Notes under the pieces: generated by a model
What the model was told of the DNA's origin: nothing
What the model saw: only the letters and a program-made list of their open reading frames with translations
Database searches by the model: none
Part shown: one piece after another, positions 46,295 through 57,529 of the stretch
Layout of the letters: every line of letters starts with the position of its first letter
Numbering within the stretch: position 1 is the first letter of the stretch
DNA from: Dipteris shenzhenensis
Taxonomy: Eukaryota; Polypodiophyta; Polypodiopsida; Gleicheniales
NCBI GenBank assembly: GCA_047967505.1
Contig: CM106541.1
DNA length: 64,000 nucleotides
Strand: one strand, 5' to 3'
Made by a program: the position numbers and the translations under genes

Positions 46295-46687
46295 CACTAC
46301 CTAGGTTGACTGGTCGGCTCCACTGACTAGGTTGACTGGTTGGCTCCACTGACTACGTTGATCTGACTACTGCCCTCATAGCTATAAAGAGGTGACCTTC
46401 CCAGTCCATTGTAGTAGATTAGATTAGATCTTCTAGCTAGTAGCTCTTCACCTAGTGTCTATCTAGATCACCATCTAAGCTCCAATGTGGGAGCGCACGG
46501 GTGGACGGAGCCGTCATTTGTACTACATCAGTCTTGAAGGAAAATTTTGTTCCAGTTTGTTGTGTACTCTCTATTCTTTTCTTAGTTTCTATTCCACCGT
46601 GCCGTGTAATTTAACATGGTATCAGAGCCCAGGTGGCTCTAAGGATCAAAGAGTAGAAGAGAGGCGAGGGTTTCAACAACACATGGA

Positions 46688-47637
46688 GTGATGGCATCTG
46701 GAAGTGGCTGGAGTTCAGCAGCTGCACCAATAATACCAACAATCCAGGCGTTGAGGATTGGTGGACCACCAGCCTTCACTGAAGGCAAGCTAGATGGTAT
46801 GAACTACACTCTATGGAAGTTTAAAATTACTGTTATTCTAGATTTATATGAGCTTCTGGAGACAGTAGTGGGGACTGCTGACCCAAAACCACAAGAAACC
46901 CCCAACCCAGCAAATCCGAGGAGAATGATACCTCCTAATGCTGACCTTCTACAAGCTTGGAAATGTAGGAACACAGATGCTCTATGTGGCCTAGTTACAA
47001 GTACTACTGATAGTGTTTTGACGTTGATTCAACATACATCTAAGGCATTTCTGGCCTGGAACATATTGAAGAGTCAGTATGAGAGGCGGAATTAGACAAG
47101 GATCCAGAACCTGGAAAATCAGCTTGCAGTTGAGAACTTTAATGAAGGAGAGACAGCGGAGGTGTTCATGACTTGAATCAAAAATCTTCGTGACCAGATG
47201 GCTGGTGCTGGGATACAAAAGACTTAGTGAAGAGCTAGCTCGGTGGTGTCTCCAGATATGTCCACCAAGGTTTGATGGACTGGTAACAGCGCTTAACACT
47301 CAGGTGAGATCCCAACCATTGACATTTTAGGAGTTCTATGCTTTACTTATGGAGGAGGAATTGAGGCTTAAAGCTCGAGATGGAAGTGGCAATGGGGATG
47401 TTGCGTTCTCTGCCACTACGAAAGGCAAAGGTTGTTCCTCCACCAAAGGTGAGTCCTCTACTAGTGGTGACAAAAAGAAGAAGGGCGGCAAGAAGAAGTT
47501 TCAGGGAGAATGATTCTACTTCACGAAGAAGGGCCATGTGATTGCAAATTTTCGGGTCAAGAAAGCAGATGAAAAGAATGGTACCCTGAAGAAGACAGAT
47601 AAGGGGAAAGAGACAGCTAACACAATGAAAGTAGAGT
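46688..47637 (+). pseudogene. E6 gag
   Basis: The first frame (46688-47095) begins MMASGSGWSSAA and contains FTEGKLDGMNYTLWKFKI, the usual copia Gag entry (N-Y-x-x-W). It ends in a TAG. Downstream frames continue with parts matching E8 gag, including the Lys-rich stretch and a zinc knuckle region in which Cys codons have been lost. Confidence 0.75.
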
Positions 47638-47638
47638 T

Positions 47639-47872
47639 GGAGAAGAGTGGAGATGAGGAGAGAGGGCACAGCTAGAGAGCACACCACAAATGACTAACTG
47701 TACACTAGATTTAGTTGAAAAAATAGAATATATACAAACCCTTTTAGGGTTAGGGTTAGGGGATCTAACCCTTTCCTTTATAGCACTCTATAAGGTTAGT
47801 GCTATGCACATATGATCACATGATGGTGCTATGCACACGTGATCACATGATGTTGAGCATGAACTCTCAACA
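47639..47872 (-). repeat. E7 left terminal repeat (3' LTR)
   Basis: In plus-strand order it runs GGAGAAGAGTGGAG to CTCTCAACA. It contains a telomere-like TTTAGGGTTAGGGTTAGGG string and a duplicated GTGCTATGCACAYRTGATCA segment. It differs from the right copy at about six sites. Confidence 0.8.
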
Positions 47873-47995
47873 CCTTCCCTCAAGATCAACATCATGAAGT
47901 AGGTCTTCCCTCAAGATGATGATTTTGGGGAATCGAAGAAGGATTGAGCATTACATTCCGTCACACCCCTTTAATGGGAATGTCCTTCCTCTACA

Positions 47996-48613
47996 TCAAT
48001 TAAGAGCTAGTCGGTGTTTCTCGAATAGCTCTTTACCGAGTGGTTTGGTAAAGATGTCTGCAACATTCTCTTTGCTATCACAATGATGTAGTGTGATGTC
48101 ACCAGGTAATACTCTTTCTCTGATGAAGTGCTCTCTAACTTCAATGTGCTTTGTCCTGGAGTGATATATTGGATTCTTGGCCAATGCTTGAGCCGATTGA
48201 TTATCACACTATATTGTTGTTGGCTTTGCCTCATCAAAGTAATCTATTTTTGACAATAGTCTTCTGAGCCATATAGCCTCACAAGCACCTGTAGTGAGTG
48301 CTTTATATTCTGCTTCAATTGAAGACAAAGAAATAGTTGGTTGTTTGTTTAACAACCATGATATAGCACCTTGACCAAGGCAAAATGCATATCCCTGTGT
48401 CGATCTCCTAGTCTCATGATCTCTGGCATAGTCACTATCACAATATCCATGCAACTGTGGATGACTTCCTTTGTATTCTATCCCAAACTGTCTTGTACCT
48501 CTGATGTATCTCAAGACTCTTTTGGCTGCATTCCAATGAGACTGTTTTGCTATTGCTTCTACCCAATACTGATTTGCTGACATGGCATGCTTATCTGGTA
48601 CTATAGCTAGCAT
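47996..48613 (-). pseudogene. E7 RNase H
   Basis: The frame contains YCDSDYARDHETRRSTQGYA, ISWLLNKQPTISLSSIEAEY and, after a stop, HIEVREHFIRERVLPGDITL. These are copia RNase H motifs in order, ending with the usual ADIFTKPLG near the polypurine tract. Confidence 0.85.
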
Positions 48614-48619
48614 TCTGTA

Positions 48620-50146
48620 TAAGCGTCCTTCCTTGACACCTTTTGCTACTAGCTGAAATCTTTTGGATTTGTCTCTGATAGTGCATTAATCACCGTCGAA
48701 GGTGACTTTATAATTGTGTTCCATCATTTGACCTACTGACAACAGGTTCTTGCTGAGCTTTCGAACATAGAACACATCTTTCACCAATCCTTTCATACCA
48801 GTGAAATTGTTCATAGGGATAACACCTGTCCCTTGAACTGGATTTGGTGTATTGTCTATTGTGTAGATGACATTCTTCTGACCTTCTAATGGCTTCATTT
48901 CTATGAACCATTCTTGATGATTTGTCATGTGAGATGATGCACCGCTGTCGATGTACTAAGGATCCTGTACCACTTGGTTGACTTGATAGTTGAAATCCTC
49001 TTTGGGATTGAAATCAGTGTCTGGGTACACCGTATTAGTCTGATGCATTTCCTCGCTTGCAAGAAACATATTACGATGTTCATTTGCAAAATGACTATGA
49101 CTAGAATGTCCACCATATTGATTTCCTCTGTCTCAAAAATTCCCTCGATTATTGCTGGATTGATCGCCTTGGTCGTACTACTTCTTGCGGCAATCTCTTT
49201 CATAGTGTCCAAACTTGTGATAGTAGTTGCACTGAATGTTTGACACATTGGTGGATGCATTCCCTCATCCTTGGAATCTTCCTCGGTTGGAATGATTTCC
49301 TCTTTGCTGATTTTGATGCTGCTGAGGATGATGATGATGCTGATGTTGATGCTGACTTTGATTTTATTGATGATGATGACCAGTTTTCTCATATGATCTA
49401 CCTCTACCTCTGCTTCTATCTGAGGCTGTGAATGCCTGATCATTAGAATGACCTTTACGTGCTTGAATTGCCTGAGTCCTGAGTTCTTCACCAAGTAGGA
49501 CTGACTGAAGTTCTTCCAGTGTTGGAATTTGCCGTTGGATGGCAATACTCTAGACTAGACTCTCGTATCCCTCTCCTAGTCCATTCAAAATGACTTGAAC
49601 CATTTCTGCGGTGTTCATAGTCTCTCTTGTTGCTGCAAGTTGATTATTGTAGTCTTTTATGTAGAGTACATAAGCATGACTGGTTTCACTGCTGTTGTGG
49701 AAACTCTAGTTGATTTGATTTCTTAGTGTGAGAATCTTGGATGAGTTCTTGGACTTGTAGAGAGCTGCGAACATATCCCATGCTTCTTTCGATGTCTTGA
49801 CTGTGTTGATCTATCTTAGCATGACGTCTTGCACATTTTGCTTGATCAGATGATAGGCATACTTGTCTTTCTTGTCCCATTCTACTTGAGCTCTCGAGCA
49901 ATGGCAAGATCTACTAATGGTGCAAAAACTGTTTGTGTAGCTGTAGATCCCATTGCTGGTGTTGTGACAATAGATGGAGTAGAGCTACTGGTGGCTGTAT
50001 CGTCTAATGGTCTAGGTGTAGACCCATTGACATACTCCCATTTGTCCTGAGTACAAGAATGGTCTCCATTCGGTATTTCCATGTACCATAATTGGAGTTG
50101 TCTAACTTAGTAGATGCCTCTAGATTGAGGTTGCTAGTCATAGACA
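48620..50146 (-). pseudogene. E7 gag and protease/pre-integrase part
   Basis: It starts near 50146 with MSMTSNLNLEASTKLDNSNY, a copia Gag start, and reads through decayed frames to a His/Asn-rich linker. The segment 48928-48686 (WFIEMKPLEGQKNVIYTIDN, FYVRKLSKNLLSVGQMMEHN) is the end of the protease. It continues with CTIRDKSKRF and RLYRM, where the deletion into RNase H occurs. Confidence 0.7.
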
Positions 50147-50399
50147 TGGTGCAAGAAATGTACTCAAAAGTACTGTCATGAAAATCTCTGTATGAATCAA
50201 CTGCAAATGCACTGACTATGCCAAGTGAAATCTCTAAACCATCGGTGAAGATAGAACTGCAATATATAAAATTTGATATGTATTACAAGGCTTGTGGCAA
50301 TGATGCCCGGAATAGCCAAGAGGCTTTACAAGGCTAAAATGATGTGCACGATGCTGTGAGATAGCTGAATAGGCTTTACAATGGTGGCATGTGTGTGTG

Positions 50400-50682
50400 A
50401 AATCAAGTGCTATCTACCCACTGAAACAATCTGCAATGCCTCTGCACTCCCTAAAATCTACCATATGAAACTTCTTCAAGAGACTATCAACATACTTGAG
50501 CTGACTATTCCAAGACAATAGTGCATAAGTCCAAGATCTTTCATGTCAAACTCTATAGATAAGTCTTGTTTCAATTTTCTGATGAAGCTATCCTTGCTTC
50601 CTATCACAATCAGATCATCTACGTACAAAAGTGCAATAGTAAATTCTGCTCTAATACCTTGACAAATTATGAAGAGGGGAGA
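50400..50682 (-). pseudogene. E7 displaced reverse transcriptase piece
   Basis: The frame has AEFTIALLYVDDLIVIGSKD and DMKDLGLMHYCLGI, the catalytic YVDD and the following copia RT block. It ends within KYVDSLLKKF-type sequence. It lies upstream of gag, opposite to the normal order. Confidence 0.8.
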
Positions 50683-50916
50683 GGAGAAGAGTGGAGATGA
50701 GGAGAGAGGGCACAACTAGAGAGCACACCACAAATGACTAACTGTACACTAGATTTAGTTGAAAAAATAGAATATATAAAAACCCTTTTAGGGTTAGGGT
50801 TAGGGGATCTAATCCTTTCCTTTATAGCACTCTATAAGGTTAGTGCTATGCACATATGATCACATGATGGTGCTATGCACACGTGATCACATGATGTTGA
50901 GTGTGAACCCTCAACA
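50683..50916 (-). repeat. E7 right terminal repeat
   Basis: This is the same 234 bp sequence as 47639-47872, directly abutting the RT piece on one side and resumed E6 sequence on the other. Confidence 0.8.
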
Positions 50917-51003
50917 CCTTGACCATGAGGTGAGGTTCAACAAGACAGGAGCAAAATTTTGGATAATGCTGGCAATCTTGTTGGCACAAGAGTAAGGAGG
51001 AAC

Positions 51004-51620
51004 TGTTAGATATGCTCAATGCCCCACCATCATGGTAGCCACAAATGGTCCAAGGTACTTAGGTTGTAAGGCCCCCATATGAGGAGAAGCCATGTGTGAG
51101 CCCGGGACACTGGATGGATCCTCACATGCATGTCAAATGAGGTCTATCAATGAGACTATTGATGGTAGAAAGGTGATTGTGTGGGAGCTCCTTATTCTTG
51201 TTGGGGCCTAGGGGCTAGCAGCCCCCCTAGTGGGGGTGCGAGGGTGGGAGCCCTCAAGGCGATGGTATAGGAAATATTCCCTGAATATTCCATGGATGAC
51301 TAGTCGGTTCCACTGACTATAGGTTGACTGGTCGGCTCCACTGACTAGGTCAAGTGGTCGCCTCCACCGACTACGTTGATTCAACTATCGCCCTCATAGC
51401 TATAAAGAGGCGACCTCCCCAGTCCATTGTATCAGATCAGTTCAGATCAGATCAGATCTTCCAACTAGTAGCTCTTCACCTAGTATCTATCTAGATCGCC
51501 ATCTAAGCTCCACTGTGGGAGCACACGGGTGGATGGAGCCATCATCTGTACTACATCAGTATTGAAGGAAAAGTTTGTTCCTCTCCAATTTGCTGTGTAC
51601 TCTCGCCGTGTAGTTTAACA
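51004..51620 (+). repeat. E8 5' LTR
   Basis: It contains a TATA box TATAAAGA at 51403-51410 (counterpart in E6 at 46383-46390). Before it lies a short tandem repeat of TTGACTGGTCGGCTCCACTG type, which could be promoter elements. A GC-rich hairpin (CTAGGGGCTAGCAGCCCCC) lies near 51218. Confidence 0.85.
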
Positions 51621-51694
51621 TGGTATCAGAGCTTAGGTGGCTCTAGGTATCGAAGAATAGAAGAGAGGCGAGGGCTTCAACAGCATATGGAGTG

Positions 51695-52620
51695 ATGGCA
51701 ATAGGAAGCGGCTCGAGTTCAGCAGCTGTTGCTGCACCAACAATCCAAGCATTGAGGATTCGCCCACCAGCCTTCACTGAAGGCAAGCTAAATGTTACGA
51801 ACTACACTTTGTGAAAGTTTAAAATTACTGCTATTTTGGATTCATATGAGCTTCTGGAGACAGTACTGGGGACTGACCCACAACCACAAGGAACCCTCGA
51901 CCCAGCAAATCTGGGGAGTACGATACCTCCTAATGCCGACCTTCTACAAGCTTAGAAACACAGGAATGCAGATGCTCTGTGTGCCCTGGTTACAAGTACT
52001 ACTAATAGTGTTTTGACCTTAATTCAGCATACATCTAAGGCAGCTGTGGCCTGGAACATATTGAAGAGTCAGTATGAGATGCAAAATCAAACAAGGATTC
52101 AGAACCTGGAGAATCAACTTGTAGCTGAGAAGTTTAATGAAGGAGAGACAGCGGAGGTGTTCATAACCCAAATCAAAAATCTATGTGACCAGATGGCTGG
52201 TGTTGGGATACAAAAGACTAGCGAAGAGCTAGCTCGGCGGTGTCTCCAGATATGTCCACCAAGGTTTGATGGACTGGAAACAATGCTTAACACTCAGGTG
52301 AGACCCCAACCATTGTCATTTGAGGAGTTCTGTGCTTTCCTTATGGAGGAGGAATTGAGGCTTAAAGCTCGAGATGGAGGAGGCAATGGGGATGCTGCTT
52401 TCTCTACCATTGCGAAAGGCAAAGGTGGTTCCTCCACCAAAGGTGAGTCCTCTACTAGTGGTGACAAAAAGAAGAAGGGCAGCAAGAAGAAGTTTCAGGG
52501 AGAATGCTTCTACTGCAAAAAGAAGGGCCATATGATTGCAGATTGCCACGGGTCAAGAAAGCAGATGAAAAGAATGGTATTCTGAAGAAGACAGATAAGG
52601 GGAAAGAGACAGCTAACACA
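51695..52620 (+). pseudogene. E8 gag
   Basis: The start ATGGCAATAGG at 51695 is followed by a TGA after NYTL. The main frame 52013-52585 has WNILKSQYEMQNQTRIQNLE, ETAEVFITQIKNLCDQMAGV, a Lys-rich stretch and the zinc knuckle CFYCKKKGHMIADC (C-x2-C-x4-H-x4-C). A frame change follows directly after the knuckle. Confidence 0.85.
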
Positions 52621-52639
52621 ACGGAAGAAAAGTTGGATT

Positions 52640-53930
52640 TCTGGCCATTGAGGAAGAGTGTTCCTCAGTTCAAGAAGCTTCAACCACTGATTCATGGGTG
52701 TTGGATAGTGATGCCTCCCATCACATGACCTGCAAGAAGGGTTTATATTGTTCCATGCAGCTTCTACAGGAAACCATCACCATGACGGTTAGTAATAACA
52801 TAAAATGCCATGTTGAGGGTACATGTATGATTTCATTTATTTCTGTAAATGGAGATGTTAAGAAACTATCTAATGTGCTGTATGTTCCACAAATCAAGAG
52901 AAATTTGCTATCAGTTGCTTCCATAATTGACCTTGACCATGAGGTGAGGTTCAACAAGACAGGGGCAAAAATTATGGATAGTGCAAGCAATCTTGTTGGC
53001 ACAGGAGTAAGGAGGAACAACTTGTATGAGCTAAGTGCTCTTACAGCCATCGTTGGATTGGGCACAAGAAGACTTTGGCATGAAAGATTCGGCCACATCG
53101 GATTTGCAGTGCTGAAGGAGATGCAGAAGCAAGGTATGGTTGCTCACTTACCTACAGTCACAGAAATCAAAGAACCACGTGAAGCTTACATGATGGTTAA
53201 GCAACAAAGAAAGGCATTCCCAGAAGAAAGCAAGAATAGAGCAAACGCTCCTCTAGAGTTGGTGCATGTTGACTTATGCGGTAAGATGCCTACACAGGCC
53301 TTGGGGGGATCTTCCTATTTTTTATTGATCGTCGATGACTATAGTAGGAAGATGTGGGTGTACTTTCTTCGCGAAAAGGCTCACGCTTTTGGTAAATTTA
53401 AAGAATGGCTACAGCTTGTTGAAAATGAAACAGGGAGAAAAGTGAAGAAAATCAGATCGGATGGTGGTGGTGAGTTTGTTTCTACAGAGTTTGGAGATTT
53501 TTGCAAGAGCAAAGGGGTCAAGTGACAAACGATGACATCACATACAGCTCAGCAAAATTTGGTTGTTGAACACCGAATGTGGACCACGGTGGAGATGGGG
53601 AGGTGTACCATGAAAGGTGCTAGACTGCCAAACCACTTTTGGGCTGAGGCTGTCAATACTATGGTTTACATCCTTAATCACAGCTATACAAAGGCACTCA
53701 AAAGTAAAACACCACATGAGGCTTATAGCGGTAAGAAGCCATCTATCTCCCACTTTATAACATTTGGGTGTGAATGCTATGCACATGTACCAGACAAAGA
53801 GAAACAAGCTACAACCAAAAACCACCAAATGTATCTTCTTAGGCTATTGTGATGAGAAGAAAGTCTATAAGTTGTATGACCAAGAGACAAAGAAGATCAT
53901 AGCGAGCCACGATGTGGTGTTCAGGGAGTA
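52640..53930 (+). pseudogene. E8 protease and integrase
   Basis: The protease site reads VLDSDASHHM, so the Gly of the usual D-S-G-A motif is Asp. LSNVLYVPQIKRNLLSVASI and LWHERFGHIGFAVL follow. The zinc-finger Cys pair expected before KQQRKAFP is replaced (REAYMMV). The integrase core has VHVDLCGKM, LIVDDYSRKMWVYFL and IRSDGGGEF. A TGA at 53523-53525 and a frame change near 53830 interrupt it before FLGYCDEKKVYKLYD. Confidence 0.85.
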
Positions 53931-53940
53931 GCCACATGCA

Positions 53941-55388
53941 ATGGAGGCAAAGAAGAGCTCTTCCACTTTATCATCAAGCGAAGAGGTAATTCACTATGGA
54001 CCTATCCCAAGAGCTATAAAGGAGGAGGAAATATTAGATGATGAAGGTATAAGTCACCAACTTGTTGTTACACCACCGGAAAAGTCATTGCCACGATGGG
54101 TAAGGCAGCTCTACGACCATGATAACCAGATGCCTATGTTTGTTGAGCAACATGCAGATGGACCAAGGCAGTCTCAAAGAATCGAGGAGCAAAGGAGGGC
54201 TTCTGCTCACATAGTCAATATGGCCTTGATGGCTGAGATTATTGCAGAAGTAAAAGAGCCTGTGAGTTTGGAGGAAGCACTTGCAGAACGAGATTGGAAA
54301 AATGCTATGCAAGTAGAATATGAGAGCATCATGAAGAATGAAACTTGGGAGCTGGTAGATCGACCACCTAACAGAAAGGAAATTGGCACCAAGTGGGTTT
54401 GGAAGGTAAAGCACAAGGCCGTCGATGGGACTTTGGAAAAGTATAAAGCCAGATTGGTTGCACAAGCATTTTCGTAGATTGAAGGGTTTGATTTTCAAGA
54501 ATCTTTCGCTCCGATTGCCAGAATGACCACTATCCGCACACAGTACTATCGGTGGCTGCTCATAAAAAGTGGCCAGTTTATCAAATGGATGTTAAATCAG
54601 TATTCTTGAATGGTGACCTCAAGGAAGAGGTGTACGTGGCTCAGCCACCTGGGTTTGAGGCCCCCCATTTTGAGAACAAGGTATGTAAGCTAAAGAAGGC
54701 TCTGTACGGGCTGAAACAGGCCCCAAGAGCATGGTACCAATGGATAGACAAATTCTTTCATAAATTAAACTTCAAAAGATGTGCCTCAGATGCTAACTTG
54801 TATGTGTACAGGAAAGGTGGAAAAATTGCTATTATTGTTCTATATGTGGATGATCTCCTTATTACAGGTGACTATGAAGACATGATCCAGCAGACTAGAA
54901 AGGCGTTGGGCATGGAGTTTGAGATGACAGACTTAGGCTTGATGTACTACTATTTGGGGATTGAAGTTTGGCAAGAGCTAGGCAAGATCTTCATCTCTCA
55001 GCAAAAATATGCAAGGGAGATCTTGAAGGCATTTGGTATGTCCGAGTGCAAGGAGATAGCTACACCTATGGAGGTAAATGCGAGGTTGTCTATGGAGGAT
55101 TCCTCACCACTAGCAGACATCGGGAGGTACAGGAAGTTGGTTGGCAGTCTCATCTATCTGTGCAACACCAGACCAGACATTAGTTTTGTTGTTGGCGTTT
55201 TGAGCAGGTTCTCCAATAAGCCTCAGGAGAATCATTGGAATGTAGGGATGTGGGTGCTTAGGTATGTGAAGGACACTCTTGATTATGGCATCACCTATGG
55301 TACGAGCACTTCCTTGGCTGGTCATTATGACTCAGATTGGGCTGGAGATGTTGATTCCAGGAAATCCATTTCTCGATATTGTGGGTGA
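53941..55388 (+). pseudogene. E8 reverse transcriptase and start of RNase H
   Basis: LEEALAERDWKNAMQVEYES and GTKWVWKVKHKAVDGTLEKY begin the copia RT. A TAG at 54475-54477 and a frame change near 54540 follow. The frame 54552-55388 holds [39 protein letters not shown], the catalytic [14 protein letters not shown] and [20 protein letters not shown]. It ends in the RNase H start [17 protein letters not shown]. Confidence 0.9.
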
Positions 55389-55389
55389 G

Positions 55390-55704
55390 CAGGCCACTCT
55401 AGTGGCTGGTAATTAACTGCCAGCCCAATGGAATCTTAGCCACGACAGATGTGGCTAATGAGAGCCACCACCACCAAGTAATAATTCTCACAAAGGTAAA
55501 TCATGAAGCTCTCATCACTCATTACCATGCACTCTAGTTCTTTACTAAGCATGCGAGCCCAGTGATTGGTAATTTATACTGCACTCGTAGTGATCATGTA
55601 TGCTTAAGATTGGTGGTGGGTGAGCGGTGGCTGCTAATTTTAATTGCGAGCTCGGTGGAATTGTAGCCACGATAGACGTGGCTATAATCACTCATTACCA
55701 TGCA
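55390..55704. repeat. Satellite-like repeat, left part
   Basis: Units of about 170-215 bases share CATTACCATGCACTCTAG, GCATGCGAGCCCRGTGA, CTGCACTCGTAGTGATCATG, GGTAATTAACTGCCAG and GCCACGACAGAYGTGGCTAA. About one and a half units lie here; the family continues after E9. Confidence 0.7.
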
Positions 55705-55709
55705 CTCTA

Positions 55710-56032
55710 TGACAAAACATGTGTGCCTCAAGATCTATGGAGCGCTCTAAGGTGGATGGAACCTATGTGAAAACATGATGAAGAGAGTGCTCATGACATG
55801 TACCTCAAGTCAATTAGGTTCCAAGATAGATTAGCTTGGACTCAAAGAGAATCTTGAGATAGTGCAAAGTGCTTTATTGATATTACTTCAAATGAACCTC
55901 CCTTTTATAGGTGAGGGTACTTACATCCATATTCTTGCTCACATGTGGGATATCTCCTCCATGCCATGTGGCAGCTTGCCCTTTACTCATAGCTTTGCTC
56001 TACATGTGCTCATGGCACCACAACTCTCAAAA
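55710..56032 (-). repeat. E9 3' LTR
   Basis: The last bases CTCAAAA differ from CTCAACA in the partner, and a handful of other substitutions and short indels separate the two copies. Confidence 0.9.
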
Positions 56033-57197
56033 CCTCCCCTTGGTGCCATGATCCTTTGGCTACTGTAAGGTGGTCAGATGTGAGTTTTTACATGTCAATA
56101 CCTCCCCTGGGTGCTTTCATAGCTACTCTGACGTGGTCAGGTTGGCTTGATGATGACTCCACGTAGTTGACTTGCTGGTTCTTCAATATGCAATACTCTT
56201 CCTTGTGTAGCTTCATGCATGATGCTTTGTTCTTCCATGTTCCTTGATGTTTTTTGTGTGGATGCCATGTTCAGTCCTATGGTCATCTCATGCACTTGTG
56301 CTTTTGGCATGCTTTGTGCATTCATGCATTGCTTTTCCATCTGTTGCAAAGGTCTTACCAATTGATTTCTTTCAATATTGGCAGTGTTTAATTGCTAACA
56401 ATGATTTTGACTTGATAGACATGTACAACTAAAAAAGACGATCACTTTCTCTTTTTGGAGCATGTCCAAATTCTTCCTGGATTGCAAGTTACGCCTTGTT
56501 GAAGTTTTTGTGAAGAAGAGGGGGCTTGATGATGTGGCATAGGGATTCACATGCTGAATTCCAAACTGTGCTTGGCAGGGGCTATGTGCTTAGATGGCAC
56601 TTAACTAATTCTACCCATAACCATGGTTTAACTTAACCATATCCATACCCAACCTTATCTATCAGTGACCACACCTTGGATAACCAAGGTTAACTTAGCT
56701 TAACGAAGGTAATCACTTATCCTGCCATGTGGCATTTCCACATGGCTTTAAGGTTTGAACCTTTGTAGAAGTCCGTGGATTCTGGATGGCTGAGGATTCA
56801 GTGGAGTCACCTAACTTGTTGATGGTGTTGAAGAGTTAGGCATTTGTTGAGCCAATAGTTAGAGGCTTTAGAGCCCGTAGATGAAGTTTATGGGCTGAGC
56901 GTTGGAGGAGGCACATGCTCTGAAGCTAGAGTCATCACTACTGCTGCAAATTCGAGCTCGTTGCTGTTAAAGTGTCGCCTGGGTGCTCTTGGTGAGTCGC
57001 TAGCTTCGTGGCTTCAGCTCGTTAGTTGGGTAGCCGGTTTGCAGGTCTCGTTTTGGAGCGGGGTGTTGGCTGTAGCTGAGAGGTTGCGGCTCCAAAGACA
57101 TCGTTTGTGTGTATGGCTGCTTTAGGAGGAGCCGTCTGAGTGCATGGGAACTACTAATGAGCTAAACTAGGAGAGCTAAACCTATGCTCTGGTACCA

Positions 57198-57524
57198 TGA
57201 CAAAACATGTGTGCCTCAGGATCTATGGAGCACTTTAAGGTGGATGGAACCTATGTGGCAAAATGATGAAGAGAGTGCTCATGACATGTACCTCAAGTCA
57301 ATTAGGTTCTAAGATAGATAAGCTTGGACTCATAAAGAGAATCTTGAGATAGTGCAAAGTGCTTTATTGATATTACTTCAAATGAACCTCCCTTTTATAG
57401 GTGAGGGTACTTACATCCATATGAGCCTTGCTCACATGTGGGATATCTCCTCCATGCATGTGGCAGCTTGCCCTTTACTCATAGCTTTGCTCTACATGTG
57501 GTCATGGCACCACAACTCTCAACA
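57198..57524 (-). repeat. E9 5' LTR
   Basis: It begins directly after GCTCTGGTACCA and ends CTCAACA, followed by the CTCTA target copy. Confidence 0.9.
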
Positions 57525-57529
57525 CTCTA

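Larger units (their letters stand above)
47639..50916 (-). mobile_element. E7, rearranged copia element inserted in E6
   Basis: Two 234 bp direct repeats (47639-47872 and 50683-50916), about 97% alike, bound a minus-strand copia remnant. A polypurine tract complement (CCTTCCCTCAAGATC) adjoins the left repeat. Gag (50146-48925), a protease/pre-integrase end (48928-48620) and RNase H (48613-47996) are present; integrase and most of RT are deleted between RLYRM and PDKHAMSA. An RT piece instead lies upstream of gag, next to the right repeat. No primer site adjoins the repeats, so they are incomplete LTRs or products of rearrangement. Confidence 0.75.
46295..51003 (+). mobile_element. E6, copia element (older copy), host of E7 and target of E8
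   Basis: A partial 5' LTR (about 46295-46616), the primer site TGGTATCAGAGC (46617-46628) and gag (46688-47637) are present. The sequence stops at 47637, where E7 begins, and resumes at 50917-51003 (TTGACCATGAGGTGAGGTTC) up to the insertion point of E8. Against E8, about 290 bases between these two flanks are missing. It has several stops and no usable pol. Confidence 0.8.
51004..55388 (+). mobile_element. E8, copia element with full 5' LTR, truncated 3'
   Basis: The 617 bp LTR (51004-51620) starts TGTTAG and ends TTTAACA, followed by the primer site TGGTATCAGAGC (51621-51632). Gag, protease, integrase, RT and the start of RNase H follow in copia order, with several stops and frame changes. 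It inserted into E6 after GTAAGGAGGAAC. The sequence breaks off in RNase H and passes into satellite-like DNA, so the 3' LTR and target duplication are lost. It is about 90% similar to E6 where both exist. Confidence 0.9.
55710..57524 (-). mobile_element. E9, intact non-autonomous LTR retrotransposon (1.8 kb)
   Basis: LTRs at 55710-56032 (323 bp) and 57198-57524 (327 bp) are about 95% alike, starting TGACAAAAC and ending CTCAACA (CTCAAAA in the left copy). The flanks carry CTCTA at 55705-55709 and 57525-57529, a 5 bp target duplication inside the satellite. The complement of a primer site, GCTCTGGTACCA, abuts the right LTR (57186-57197), and a polypurine-tract complement (CCTCCCCTTGG) abuts the left. 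The 1165-base interior has no retroviral domain, so it is a TRIM/small LARD-type element. The LTR has a minus-strand TATA box (complement of CTTTTATAGG). Confidence 0.9.

Noticed and set aside
52698-53525. Functional copia polyprotein
   Set aside because: The protease Gly and the integrase zinc-finger Cys residues are replaced, and stops and frame changes occur on both sides.
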